Below are positions 55,761 to 64,000 of a DNA stretch of 64,000 nt, one piece after another. Origin of the DNA: Candidatus Obscuribacterales bacterium (GTDB lineage: Bacteria > Cyanobacteriota > Vampirovibrionia > Obscuribacterales > Obscuribacteraceae); contig JAIETZ010000002.1 in the NCBI GenBank assembly GCA_019744775.1, positions 496,001-560,000 of the forward strand, in the 5' to 3' direction. Position numbers and translations under genes: made by a program. Below the pieces are notes generated by a model, which did no database searches, was not told where the DNA came from, and saw nothing but the letters and a program-made list of their open reading frames with translations. How positions within the stretch are numbered: position 1 is the first letter of the stretch; each line of letters starts with the position of its first letter.

Positions 55761-56925
55761 CTATCTAGTAGCCAGTATAGCGATTTCTGATAGTGCCTGA
55801 CAAAAATATTCCACGTCGGCGACTGTATTGAACCAACCAAAACTTACCCGCACCAAACCGGCATCAATTGTCCCCAATGTCCGATGCGCCGCTGCAGCGC
55901 AATGCAAGCCAGGACGGACGGCAATGCCGTAGCGACTGTCTAAAATATCTGCCACTTTATCGGGCGTCATGCCGTCCATAGAAAAAGAAACTACCGCCAG
56001 TCTGCCGGTAATAGATTTCGGTCCATATATTCGGTCCATATATATGGATATGCGGTTGCGTCTCAGCCCAATCTAGGAATTTTGCGGCTAGCCTCAGTTC
56101 ATGCTCGGCAATTTTGGCAATGCCACTATCTGCCAAAAACTTAACGCCGGCAGCTAATCCAAGAATTGCCGGTCCCGGAAGCGTTCCTGCCTCCAAGTGA
56201 TCCGGATAATCCGAAGGCATAGCGAAGTTTTCAGAATTCGAACCGGTACCGCCGGAAATCAAAGGCTCAATTTCAATAGATGATTTGACATACAACAAAC
56301 CAACGCCGGGCGGCCCCATTAGTCCTTTATGTCCGGATGCGCACCAGATGCTAATTCCTAAATCGTCAATATTTTGCTCAATGACACCGGCAGATTGCGC
56401 TGCATCAACGAGCAATGGAACTCTGTGTTGCGCGCACAATTGAGCTACATCGGCCAAATTTACCGTTTCGCCAGTTACATTGCTTGCAGCACTTATCGCA
56501 CAGAGTCGAATCTTGTTACTAGAGAGCGCACTTCGTAAATCATCAGCACTAATAACGTTAGACTTCGCATACGGCAATTGAACAACATCAACACCTTGGT
56601 TTTTTAGTTGTTCAAGCGGGCGCATCATCGCATTGTGCTCAAGCGCCGATGTCAAGACAGCGTCTCCCGGCTGCCAGGATAAGCCTTTGAGAGCCATGTT
56701 TAACGATTGTGTGCAGCCGCCTGTAAACACCAATCGGCGAGCATCTCGTATACCAAGAAACTCGGAAACTGCCAGCCTAGAATCAAAAATTTGCCTTTCA
56801 GCATTAAGAGCAAATTGATGCGCACCCCGCCCAGGATTTGCCGCTGAACGCAAAAATGCATCCTGCGCCCGATAAACTTCCTCGGGCTTCGGGTAAGTAG
56901 TAGATGCGTTGTCGAAATATCTCAT
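55761..56925 (-). pseudogene. Cysteine desulfurase (class V aminotransferase), frameshifted
   Basis: A NifS-like PLP enzyme that would give sulfur from cysteine. The first frame (56925 down to about 56030) has FDNASTTYPKPEEVYRA, DAAQSAGVIE and the PLP Lys in SGHKGLMGPPG. The second frame (to 55761) has the catalytic Cys in RPGLHCAAAAHRTLGT. They are split by an exact 13-bp tandem duplication (56018-56030 and 56031-56043). With one copy removed the reading runs HIHIYGPKSITGRLA without a break and gives about 383 residues, the normal length of the am_tr_V family. As it stands, the product would lose the catalytic Cys. Confidence 0.85.
56018..56043. repeat. Exact 13-bp tandem duplication inside the cysteine desulfurase gene
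   Basis: TCGGTCCATATAT occurs twice in direct succession. The extra copy shifts the frame by one base and separates the PLP-Lys half from the catalytic-Cys half of the gene. Confidence 0.95.
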
Positions 56926-56964
56926 GACAGCGCGGTCACATTACCTTCTAATTACTATTTCCCT

Positions 56965-59148
56965 ATGCTAGCATCTTTACCAGCAAAACTTAACTTCGGG
57001 CAGTACATGCTGGCAATAAAGAGAATCATGGCATCAGCTTCCATGGTGGCAATTTTTTCCACCGGTTGCGCCGCGTCGTCTGACTCATCAACAACGCCTC
57101 CACAATTAACCGACGTCTTAGCTCAACAAAAAACACTTTCCAAAGAAGAGTTTCGCAATCAACTCGAATCGATATATAACTTCCACGGCACTCCGGAGCA
57201 AACCAAACAAGAAGCAGGTTATGTGTTGGCACGCTTGCTTGAGACAAGTGCCAACAAAGAAGATCAACAACGAGCAATTGAATTATTTGAAAAATCGAGC
57301 AATCACGAAGGACTCTGGCAACGCAGTCAATGGCACATCTCCGAATGTGCAGCGACATTGGGACTGGAAAACATAGTTCGCAAATCCCTTGATGCCATCA
57401 AACAAAAAAGTGACAGCGCAGAAGTGCAAGCCAATGCCGACTACAATTTGGCTCAGTCTTATTTACGCGCAAGCGAACAACAAAAAGCTAAAGAAGCATT
57501 CGAGTATGTAAACAAGCATTTTAGCCAGACGCAATTCGCGCTTGGTGCAACATATTACTTAGGCGAAATGCTCATTGATTCGTCAATTACTCGCGATCAA
57601 GGACTTGCCTTATTCCGCTACTATCTAAAAGAAAGTCCCAACGGAAAATTCGCCATAACGATCATTAACAGATTGCAAGCTCTGCCTGACTATACGGCAA
57701 CTGAAGCTGATCATGATCTATTTGGACTCGTTTATTACAAAGCAGCCAATTGGAACAAGGCTCTAGCTGAATGGAAAGACTCCGATACGCGCTGGTTTGA
57801 AAAAGACAACTGTCTCTATAGACTAGGACGCAAAGCTGAAGCTGCCGAGGCATTAAAAGCCGACATAATGAAACATGCAACCTCCACTCATGTGCCGGAT
57901 GCTGCCACTTTGCTTTGCCAGATGCAGACGAAACAAGAAGCAATCGGAACATGGCAAATGGTGCTTGGTCTCAACGATCGCTTTGCCGATGCTGCGCAAT
58001 GGAATTTGGCGCTTCGAGCAGCAACTCCAGATATTGCCGACGGATATTACAAACAAATCCTAGCAACACATCCCACTTCAGCCTTTGCACCCGAATCATC
58101 TTGGTGGCTCATGTGGCACCAAGCAAAAGCAGGGAAAACTGCTGCAGCACTGGCATCTGCTCATGCTGCCATAACTAAATATCCACAGGCCAAGTCGGCG
58201 CCAAGACTTTCCTTCTGGATAGGCAAACTCAATGAGCGCCTCAAACAGAACACGCAAGCGATTGCAGCTTACAAAGCAACACATGAACAGTATGCGTCCA
58301 ACTACTATGGCTACAGAGCCAGCCAGCGCCTGGCGGCTCTAAGCGGTTCACATGATCGTGGCTGGACTACACAACCGGGACGCAAACATCCCAATGAACA
58401 ATGGTCTTGGCCGGAGCCACCACAACTAATAAGCTATACGGATATCGCCAAAAACTTTGGTCTTACAATATCTATCTTGTCACACTTGCGTCAATTCCAA
58501 GAATGTATTGATCTCTTGCCGCCGGCAACACCTCAAGCCAAGACAGCGCATGCAAAATTGCAGTCTTGGTTATTGTCAGCTGTAAACTTGCCTCTTGAAG
58601 CAATCAACACAGCCAGTCGTGCACTGGTCGGCAAACCACAGGCATCTGGACTGTGGCTGCTTTCATATCCACTGCTTCATGCCAAAGCAATTGCTTCTGA
58701 AGCAAAAGCAAAAGATGTTGATCCTCTTCTTGTCCATGCTCTCGTCAGAGAAGAATCCAGATACAACCACATGGCTATTAGTCGCTCGCACGCTCTTGGT
58801 CTGATGCAATTACTGCCAGGAACCGCATACGGAGTTGCCAAACGCTTGGGCGTACCGATATCAGCCGAAAGTGATATTCATTTACCGCAAAACAATATCA
58901 AACTCGGCACCGATTATTTGTCATACGTCATCCATCGCTTTGACGGCAATGCACTCTGCGGTGTTGCAAGTTATAACGGCGGACCAAACGCCTTGAAGAC
59001 TCTCTTCAATAAATTCCGTGACTCCGGGCAAACAGACTTTGATGTATTCGTCGAAGATATTCCCATGACAGAGACTCGCGACTATGTGCGTAAAGTCTTC
59101 GGAAGCTTCTGGAACTACGAGTCCATCTACGGCAAAGCAGGATCCTGA
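56965..59148 (+). CDS. slt: Soluble lytic transglycosylase, Slt70-like, probable lipoprotein
   Basis: Cleaves peptidoglycan with formation of 1,6-anhydro ends. The 727 residues have an N-terminal signal with a lipobox-like FSTGC (Cys 35 from this start), a long helical TPR-like superhelix with repeats such as NADYNLAQSYLRASEQQKAKE, and the C-terminal SLT domain with catalytic Glu in VREESRYNH, SHALGLMQLLPGTA, LGTDYLSYV and GVASYNGGPNAL. A start at 57007 would give a more usual 21-residue lipoprotein signal; neither start has a strong ribosome site. It is divergent from the broken desulfurase. Confidence 0.9.
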   Translation: MLASLPAKLNFGQYMLAIKRIMASASMVAIFSTGCAASSDSSTTPPQLTDVLAQQKTLSKEEFRNQLESIYNFHGTPEQTKQEAGYVLARLLETSANKEDQQRAIELFEKSSNHEGLWQRSQWHISECAATLGLENIVRKSLDAIKQKSDSAEVQANADYNLAQSYLRASEQQKAKEAFEYVNKHFSQTQFALGATYYLGEMLIDSSITRDQGLALFRYYLKESPNGKFAITIINRLQALPDYTATEADHDLFGLVYYKAANWNKALAEWKDSDTRWFEKDNCLYRLGRKAEAAEALKADIMKHATSTHVPDAATLLCQMQTKQEAIGTWQMVLGLNDRFADAAQWNLALRAATPDIADGYYKQILATHPTSAFAPESSWWLMWHQAKAGKTAAALASAHAAITKYPQAKSAPRLSFWIGKLNERLKQNTQAIAAYKATHEQYASNYYGYRASQRLAALSGSHDRGWTTQPGRKHPNEQWSWPEPPQLISYTDIAKNFGLTISILSHLRQFQECIDLLPPATPQAKTAHAKLQSWLLSAVNLPLEAINTASRALVGKPQASGLWLLSYPLLHAKAIASEAKAKDVDPLLVHALVREESRYNHMAISRSHALGLMQLLPGTAYGVAKRLGVPISAESDIHLPQNNIKLGTDYLSYVIHRFDGNALCGVASYNGGPNALKTLFNKFRDSGQTDFDVFVEDIPMTETRDYVRKVFGSFWNYESIYGKAGS

Positions 59149-59222
59149 ACCAGCTTAGAACGACTGCCTCGGCAAACGGTGTCGTTATGCTACATGCACT
59201 AGTAGACTGTTAACAACAAAAA

Positions 59223-59253
59223 AAGGACAGTGCAAATTTCAAGCACTGTCCTT
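59223..59253 (-). terminator. Intrinsic terminator for the pYEATS-like gene
   Basis: AAGGACAGTGC/GCACTGTCCTT, perfect 11 bp with a 9-base loop; on the minus strand it is followed by a T-rich run ending in GTTGTTAAC. Confidence 0.88.
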
Positions 59254-59268
59254 GAATCTAGTGTCTGT

Positions 59269-59811
59269 CTACGCACCGTCTGACTTCGGAGTTGCGTTTT
59301 TATCGCATCCGCCTCGCTCACGCCAGGCGGCTATTTTCTTCTTGATGCCATCTACCTTCTGTTGCAAGTCCGCAAGCTCCTGTTCAGCCTTTTGCTTGCC
59401 TTCCAAGAGTGCTACATGTTCGAAGTCGATCCATCTTGGAACCAGCTCTATTACTGCGCCATCCTTCAGTGTCGCTTCGCCTGTACAGAGCATAGGACCG
59501 TATGCCTTAGTTGCGATTCGCAAATTGGGCGCCTCGACTTTCAGCACCTTATCACCGAACATCGGCCCAAGGAAAAATCTTGCTTCAACGACTTCCTCAA
59601 GGCTATTGCGTTTCGGATTTGCCGAAAGTTGTATTGCAATATCGTAAAACCTGGTGCCGTCACGTTCGGACGAGCCGGTAATTTGGTGGGTGATAAAGAG
59701 CCCTGCTTGCTCCTTATAGATGTTGTTTCGTCCGTCGTTGGTCAGCAACGATATTTTCGTCGCTTCACTCCGAATCGCTTTCTTGCGTGTTTTTCTCGTT
59801 GTCATTTTCAT
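59269..59811 (-). CDS. pYEATS-like domain protein with C-terminal coiled coil
   Basis: A 180-residue cytoplasmic protein. After a basic N-terminus (TRKTRKKAIR), residues about 45-130 read as a beta-sandwich: RFYDIAIQLSANP, LEEVVEARFFLGPMFGD, LRIATKAYGPMLCTGEA and KDGAVIELVPRWIDF. This matches the pattern of prokaryotic YEATS-like (pYEATS) domains, which are proposed ligand sensors. A helical coiled coil (LEGKQKAEQELADLQQKVDG) and a short tail follow. Its start overlaps the upstream small gene by 47 bases. The domain call is from pattern reading and could be wrong. Confidence 0.5.
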   Translation of the reverse strand: MKMTTRKTRKKAIRSEATKISLLTNDGRNNIYKEQAGLFITHQITGSSERDGTRFYDIAIQLSANPKRNSLEEVVEARFFLGPMFGDKVLKVEAPNLRIATKAYGPMLCTGEATLKDGAVIELVPRWIDFEHVALLEGKQKAEQELADLQQKVDGIKKKIAAWRERGGCDKNATPKSDGA

Positions 59812-60079
59812 CTCTCCAATTCAATGCATCCTTCAACTGATCGCGTTCACGGTCGTCGGCGATCAAGTCGTTTACAGATGGCTCAGAAAACCGCTTGTGT
59901 CCAGAACAAAGACCACAACGAGGCTTACCGCAGTCTTGCGGATGGAGCTTACGAAAACGATTAGGAGTCATTTCCTTGCTGCGAACGATTGTTCCGATTT
60001 CGATATCTTTATCGCGCTGTTCCTTCCAGAACTTAAAACGCTTTTTCATCTTGCTTATCTCTTTGGGTCTACGTTTCAT
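59765..60079 (-). CDS. Small basic protein with C-x5-C-x2-C motif
   Basis: A 104-residue protein with a strongly basic first half (MKRRPKEISKMKKRFKFWK) and HPQDCGKPRCGLCSGHKRF, a short Cys/His cluster that may hold zinc. Related short proteins with an H-P-x-D-C-G...C..C....K core occur in many bacteria and phages without known role. The last 40 residues are acidic. A GGAG-like site precedes the ATG. It overlaps the pYEATS-like gene by 47 bases, so the two are coupled. Confidence 0.65.
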   Translation of the reverse strand: MKRRPKEISKMKKRFKFWKEQRDKDIEIGTIVRSKEMTPNRFRKLHPQDCGKPRCGLCSGHKRFSEPSVNDLIADDRERDQLKDALNWRDENDNEKNTQESDSE

Positions 60080-60115
60080 TGAGTTCTCCTAAAACTGCTT
60101 TTGTACGAGTAAATA

Positions 60116-60150
60116 GAAAGAGAGGCACGCGTTATGCGTACCTCTCTTTC
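60116..60150 (-). terminator. Hairpin between the DUF4139-like and small Cys-rich genes
   Basis: GAAAGAGAGGCACGC pairs with GCGTACCTCTCTTTC (one mismatch) around GTTAT. T content after the stem on the minus strand is moderate, so it may attenuate but not fully end transcription. Confidence 0.65.
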
Positions 60151-60170
60151 TTTCGAACTACGTGTTGATC

Positions 60171-61706
60171 CTATTTGTTGTCCACGTCTCCCACGTGATA
60201 GCCTTGCTTAAATCGGGTCTCTTTGACATAAGTCAGTTTCAGTTCACCGCCGCCTTTCTTAGTGCGAGCAGGTACCTTAACTGTCGTCGAAACCCGTTTG
60301 CCCGATTCTTCGGACTTGAAGGATGACGGCTTGAGAATGCTTTGTCCGAGACCCAGAACTTCCCTAACTGCAACCAACACCTGCTCATCTTTGAAGTTTT
60401 TGATGGAAACTTCAAAAGTTTCGCTCCGAACTATATTTTGCTGAACGATTCTTCGATTAGTCTGCGAAGCTTGAGCCCTTTGGAATTTTTCCAAAGCTTC
60501 TTTAGTTAGAGGCTTGCCATTGTCATCAACAAACTTGTCCTCCTGACTCGTCACTCGTCGAGTCGCCTTGATATCAGCTACATCTCCAAGCTCAAGAGGG
60601 ACGGGTTCACCAACAGAAACATCAGGCATTTGTAATTGCTTGTGCGTCAGCTGTAAGTTACCGGCCTTATCCCTTTGATACAACTTTATGGAGCCGGCCG
60701 CAATTGGCTTGCCCATTCCGGTTGACTTGTCGCAAGCGAGGTTCTTAAAGGTGATCTTTTGTTGGGCAGGCAAATTATCATACTCCCCTACATTCAGGTA
60801 GTATTCACACAAAGTGGGTACGTCTGTCGCCAGGTTTGATTGAATCAGCTTGCTATCGCCATTCTTGAGATTTATACCAGGGGGAAGTTCTAGGAGTTTC
60901 CTTTCACCCACAGACTCAACTTCTGCACCGCCGGCGGATTCAAGCGAGTATGAATCAGCAGCAAAGGACGCAGCGGCCATCATGGGACGCATCGATCTGG
61001 CACTTCCACCGAGTCCATCCTCTTCTTGCTGTCCTGTCATTACCTTCATCGTCACATCCGACCAGTCACAACCACTGTTATTCGACAGCAAAACGTTGCT
61101 TTCCAAGCTCGTTATGACTTTGTTTTTGTCATCGAAAATTATATTGTGAGAAATAGGACATTGCAGCGACTGATGCGCATGGAAAAGGATTGCGATATCT
61201 ACTTCTTGATCTTCGCTGGACTCAATCTCAAATTCCAATGCGGGCATCTCCCTTACATCACGAAGCGTCTTAGTGGCACTAATTGCCTCCGGTCGCTTAG
61301 CGATCATAGTTACACCGTTGGGACGGGCGAGAACAAGTTCCTCACTGTTACCGGCAACAACGATACCGTTATAAGTTTGCAGCTTGAATGGCGTCGTGTA
61401 ATGAACCAACACCTCACAGCCTTTCAATTCATCCAAGGCTCTCTGCGCCGTCATTCTTTCTGCTGGACGGAAGGACTTCGATTTGATGGTGCCTTGTTTA
61501 GCCGAGCGCGTAAGACACATAATGGATGATTTATCTACGTTGTTGGGCACGCCTTCTGCCTGGATAATGTTGCACCCTTTCTTGAGTTGAACAATACGTA
61601 CTTCTTGCACGACCATCATGCTGCCGTCAACAGTGATTTGACGATTTTGTGCGTCGCCGGCTTTGGTGTTATTCGGTTGAGATTTTTGTTCTTGATTTTC
61701 TGACAT
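60171..61706 (-). CDS. DUF4139-like protein without signal peptide
   Basis: A 511-residue protein from ATG 61706 (TAGGAGA eight bases upstream). The pattern follows DUF4139 proteins: SMMVVQEVRIVQLKKGCNIIQAEGVP near the start, then VLVHYTTPFKLQTYNGIVV, and in the second half AAGSIKLYQRDKAGNLQL, PVPLELGDVADIKATR and FEVSIKNFKDEQVLVAV. Family members are usually secreted; here the first residues (MSENQEQKSQPNNTKAGD) are polar, so it looks cytoplasmic. A short low-complexity segment with Met and Ala occurs near residue 245. Role unknown. Confidence 0.7.
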   Translation of the reverse strand: MSENQEQKSQPNNTKAGDAQNRQITVDGSMMVVQEVRIVQLKKGCNIIQAEGVPNNVDKSSIMCLTRSAKQGTIKSKSFRPAERMTAQRALDELKGCEVLVHYTTPFKLQTYNGIVVAGNSEELVLARPNGVTMIAKRPEAISATKTLRDVREMPALEFEIESSEDQEVDIAILFHAHQSLQCPISHNIIFDDKNKVITSLESNVLLSNNSGCDWSDVTMKVMTGQQEEDGLGGSARSMRPMMAAASFAADSYSLESAGGAEVESVGERKLLELPPGINLKNGDSKLIQSNLATDVPTLCEYYLNVGEYDNLPAQQKITFKNLACDKSTGMGKPIAAGSIKLYQRDKAGNLQLTHKQLQMPDVSVGEPVPLELGDVADIKATRRVTSQEDKFVDDNGKPLTKEALEKFQRAQASQTNRRIVQQNIVRSETFEVSIKNFKDEQVLVAVREVLGLGQSILKPSSFKSEESGKRVSTTVKVPARTKKGGGELKLTYVKETRFKQGYHVGDVDNK

Positions 61707-61789
61707 ATTCTTATCTCCTAAGATAGGTAAATAGCAGCCAGCGCTAAACAACACCGGCTGCCACGTTCAATTCGCTGTAAGTGACTGGC

Positions 61790-62164
61790 TTACTTCAGTC
61801 CACCGACGCGAATTTCTCGATCCTTAATCTTCTTCATGGTGATGAAGCAGAATGGCTGAGTAAAAGATTGGATTGTAAGACCTTCCGGTCCTGTCGTCTT
61901 TGTGTAGATGAGCAGGTCATAACCTGTATCTTCGATGCGGTCAACTTCTATGCTGTATCCGCCTGTGCGCTGTTGTCCAAGAAAAATGCCTACGACTAGA
62001 TTTCTTCTGAAATCGACTTTAGGTGCGTCTTGGCGGTTGAGAGAATGTCGTTCCCAGAATTTTTGCCAGTCGGCTTTGTTGCGAATGGTGTGTGCACCCG
62101 TCTCCGTAATCTGACTGCGAGAACCTTGTTGAAGGTTGGAGAAGCTAACTTCTTTGTTGTTCAT
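61790..62164 (-). CDS. PrcB C-terminal-like domain protein
   Basis: A 124-residue single-domain protein. VDFRRNLVVGIFLGQQRTGGYSIEVDRIED is the hallmark core of the PrcB C-terminal domain, named from a subunit of the dentilisin protease complex of Treponema (the F-L-G-x-x-x-T-G-G-Y part is the clearest), with NKADWQKFWERH before it. No signal peptide or membrane segment, unlike the lipoprotein PrcB. I use ATG 62164 after GAGGAA. It is 83 bases upstream of the DUF4139-like gene on the same strand, so probably in one transcript. Confidence 0.75.
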   Translation of the reverse strand: MNNKEVSFSNLQQGSRSQITETGAHTIRNKADWQKFWERHSLNRQDAPKVDFRRNLVVGIFLGQQRTGGYSIEVDRIEDTGYDLLIYTKTTGPEGLTIQSFTQPFCFITMKKIKDREIRVGGLK

Positions 62165-62759
62165 GGTTGTATTCCTCAATGGGAGTTAATAGCAGCTCAG
62201 CAGTTGACAGAGATCTCTATCACCTCGCCTCTCTTCGTTCGCCTGCATGGCGAACTTTTATCGTTTGAGTCTGGCGCGTACTTTGGTAGAAACGGATCTC
62301 TTTGCTGAACTTAGGTCAAATGGAAATTCAACCTACAAAATTTGCTTCTACTAAATCAATAAAGTTCTATTGGATATTTATGACTTATAGAAATTCTGAA
62401 TCATCGCTTGCGCTAACCGCTCGAGAGGCAACCGAACGACAACAAACACTTGCCAAGGGGCACTAGCTTCGCTAGGTTTCAAAAAGCCCTGAAAGCCAGT
62501 CTGTACTAGCTTGCGCAGGCTTTCAAAGAGGACTTTACTTGTAATTAACCAGTCTGTAGAAGCTTTATTTGAAATTACCCTTTTTGTTACTGTGAAATTA
62601 GATTGAAACATAGTTTCTTTTATTCAGGTATTTCAAACCAGAAAACCTCATCTAATGAGTATTTCTAATTCCCACTAGGAGCTTTAGCGCTCTGCAGGTG
62701 GTGCCAGTTTTCTTCAGCCGACTCCCCGTGAGTCGGCATTTTTGTTTTGGAGTCAAATC
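62165..62759. other. Long intergenic region before the 181-residue gene
   Basis: About 595 bases between divergent genes. GTTCGCC-TGCAT-GGCGAAC (62237-62255) is a perfect 7-bp hairpin in the likely 5' UTR of the PrcB-like gene. A 77-codon frame on the minus strand (62378-62611) has no good ribosome site and I do not call it, though its composition is not absurd. CTCAT-CTA-ATGAG is near 62650. Confidence 0.4.
62717..62745 (+). terminator. Terminator-like hairpin directly upstream of a start codon
   Basis: GCCGACTC (62717-62724), CCCGT loop, GAGTCGGC (62730-62737), then ATTTTTGTTTT. The T run ends about 13 bases before the ATG at 62760, so this looks like an attenuator in the leader of the next gene or the end of a short upstream RNA. 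Confidence 0.7.
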
Positions 62760-63305
62760 ATGATTAACAACAACCACGACGGAGGTAAGAGCAGGTATCA
62801 ACACAACATGGCTCTACTTTCGGAACTGCATAGCATATGCAGAAACATGACCTTTTACGTAAAACACGAAGCTCGTCCTGAAAGTGCCGACGAACTTGAC
62901 CCGCAAATAATTCGTTTCACTTTCCGAATCGAGAAAAACAAACGCCAGAGATTTCACACAATTCTGGAAGACCTGCAAAACAACGGCGTCTCTTTCGGAA
63001 TGGGTGTCCGTGAAATCGACCAGGATGAACTCAAAACGAAATGGGTTCAACAATTGACCGGCGACGGTCTTGAATCTTCAAGCCCAATGTGGCGCAAAGA
63101 ATTCTATAATCACTTACGCAGAGCAACCAGAGACTCAAGCGCTCGCCTGGAGTTCACACCACCAAATCGTGAAAATGAGGCAGGTCAAATAAATCTCGTG
63201 GTAATTCTCAATCCCGGACTTCTGGAAAAATTCGAATATGCAATCGACGCATTATCGACTCTAGGAGCAAGCGGTAGCGTAAAAATCGTCGAACAGTCCA
63301 ATTAA
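62760..63305 (+). CDS. Hypothetical soluble protein
   Basis: A 181-residue protein I do not recognise, from ATG 62760 (GGAG eight bases before). It has no signal or membrane segment. Two similar-length alpha/beta stretches (IIRFTFRIEKNKRQRFHTIL and LVVILNPGLLEKFEYAID) suggest ferredoxin-like halves, but this is only an impression. GVSFGMGVREID lies between them. The next gene starts 17 bases later, so co-transcription with the dehydrogenase is likely. Confidence 0.6.
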   Translation: MINNNHDGGKSRYQHNMALLSELHSICRNMTFYVKHEARPESADELDPQIIRFTFRIEKNKRQRFHTILEDLQNNGVSFGMGVREIDQDELKTKWVQQLTGDGLESSSPMWRKEFYNHLRRATRDSSARLEFTPPNRENEAGQINLVVILNPGLLEKFEYAIDALSTLGASGSVKIVEQSN

Positions 63306-63322
63306 TTAAGAGGCATCTCATT

Positions 63323-64000
63323 ATGACCAGCGTGGCATATCTAGGACTCGGAATTATGGGTGGTGCAATGGCGGCCAATTTGGCTACCAAAGGACACTCT
63401 GTTTTCGGCTGGAATCGAACACCCGGTAGACCCGGAGCGAGAGTAGCATCAGAAGCAGGCGCCAATATAATCGGCTCGGCTTCTGATGCAGTCAGCCAAG
63501 CTGATGTTGTTTTTCTTTGTCTCTCGGATGTTAGCGATATTGAGGAAATGCTGCTTGGCGCAAATGCTGTGACCAAAGCAGCAAAGAAAGGCACGCTGTT
63601 TATAGACATGAGCACGACTGGTCCTCAATGCGCACAACATCTGGCTCAAGAATTGGACAAGCTCGGCATGCGCTTTCTTGATGCGCCGGTATCAGGTGGT
63701 GATATCGGCGCTCAAAATGGCACACTGACCATCATGGTTGGTGGAGCTGAATCCGACTTTGAAAAAGCCAAACCACTCTTTGCATGCATTGGCAAAAGCA
63801 TCACCTACTGCGGTCCAACAGGATCCGGACAAGCAGTCAAACTCTGCAATCAAATTCTCTGCGCAGTCAACATGGTTGCCGTCACAGAAGCAATTCGATT
63901 TGCCGAATTAACAGGTATTGATTCGCAACTGGTAATTGATGTGTGCAGCACCGGAGCCGGCGGCTCCTGGGCGCTGAGCAATCTTGGACCGAAAATTCTT
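63323..64000 (+). CDS. NAD(P)-dependent beta-hydroxyacid dehydrogenase, C-terminus cut by window edge
   Basis: Member of the 3-hydroxyisobutyrate/tartronate-semialdehyde reductase family. It starts VAYLGLGIMGGAMAANLA, the NAD(P) motif and family signature, with WNRTPGR after the second strand (Arg often means NADP). FLDAPVSGGDIGAQNGTL is the substrate-binding block, and GSGQAVKLCNQIL holds the catalytic Lys. 226 residues are visible of about 290. GLYR-type succinic-semialdehyde reductases fit equally well, so I give no symbol. Confidence 0.92.
   Translation, partial: MTSVAYLGLGIMGGAMAANLATKGHSVFGWNRTPGRPGARVASEAGANIIGSASDAVSQADVVFLCLSDVSDIEEMLLGANAVTKAAKKGTLFIDMSTTGPQCAQHLAQELDKLGMRFLDAPVSGGDIGAQNGTLTIMVGGAESDFEKAKPLFACIGKSITYCGPTGSGQAVKLCNQILCAVNMVAVTEAIRFAELTGIDSQLVIDVCSTGAGGSWALSNLGPKIL

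Noticed and set aside
62378-62611. 77-codon open frame on the minus strand
   Set aside because: No convincing ribosome site or recognisable motif; it may be real but the evidence is too thin.

Overview
The window reads as a chromosomal segment of a Gram-negative-type bacterium with mixed base composition. It carries 51 recognisable genes (50 apparently intact or cut only by the window edge, one broken) and no rRNA, tRNA, CRISPR array, insertion sequence or prophage that I can see. The best lineage hint is a GNAT acetyltransferase of the Ycf52 type (4199-4657), a family typical of cyanobacteria and plastids. There are no photosynthesis genes, and the window has a Tad pilus locus and a very large set of membrane glycosyltransferases. 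This makes a non-photosynthetic sister lineage of the cyanobacteria (Vampirovibrionia/Melainabacteria, perhaps Obscuribacterales) my preferred guess. That is inference from one marker and general gene content.

Region 1 (1-8.7 kb) is mostly housekeeping: histidine catabolism (hutI, cut by the window start), a RecB/Cas4-like nuclease-fold protein, exonuclease VII (xseA-xseB), ribosomal protein L9, the Ycf52-like acetyltransferase, rRNA methylase RlmD, a secreted protein of unknown role, and SbcD without SbcC beside it.

Region 2 (8.8-37.2 kb) is a surface-glycan locus. It holds a Wzm/Wzt-type ABC exporter, two sugar-nucleotide epimerases, one GT4 and one GT2 glycosyltransferase, three SAM methyltransferases, an SGNH-type esterase or acyltransferase, and seven very large polytopic GT-C-like membrane proteins. 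Three of these (15361-18174, 18185-20902, 32196-34922) are paralogues of about 900 residues that share a GT39-like membrane half and a soluble C-terminal half not obviously matching a named family. The GT2 protein is of the type that makes polyprenyl-phosphate sugars, so it could supply donors to all GT-C enzymes here.

Region 3 (37.2-44.1 kb) is a compact Tad/Flp pilus operon on the minus strand: two tandem Flp pilins, CpaB, CpaE/TadZ, TadA, TadB, TadC and a DUF192 protein. No secretin, prepilin peptidase or minor pseudopilin lies inside it.

Region 4 (44.3-56.9 kb) has an alpha/alpha-toroid protein coupled to a Tat-lipoprotein DUF362 protein, guaA, three more GT-C-like membrane proteins, a tandem-repeat surface protein, glutamate dehydrogenase, and a cysteine desulfurase gene broken by an exact 13-bp tandem duplication.

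Region 5 (57-64 kb) has a Slt-type lytic transglycosylase, then a group of poorly known genes (pYEATS-like, a small Cys-rich protein, a DUF4139-like protein and a PrcB-like protein, the last two without signal peptides), an unknown 181-residue protein preceded by a terminator-like hairpin, and a beta-hydroxyacid dehydrogenase cut by the window end.

Taken together, regions 2-4 look like an envelope-building district: sugars are activated and epimerised in the cytoplasm, loaded on a polyprenyl carrier, transferred outside the membrane by about ten GT-C enzymes, and exported or displayed beside a Flp pilus. The acceptor substrates cannot be read from the sequence.
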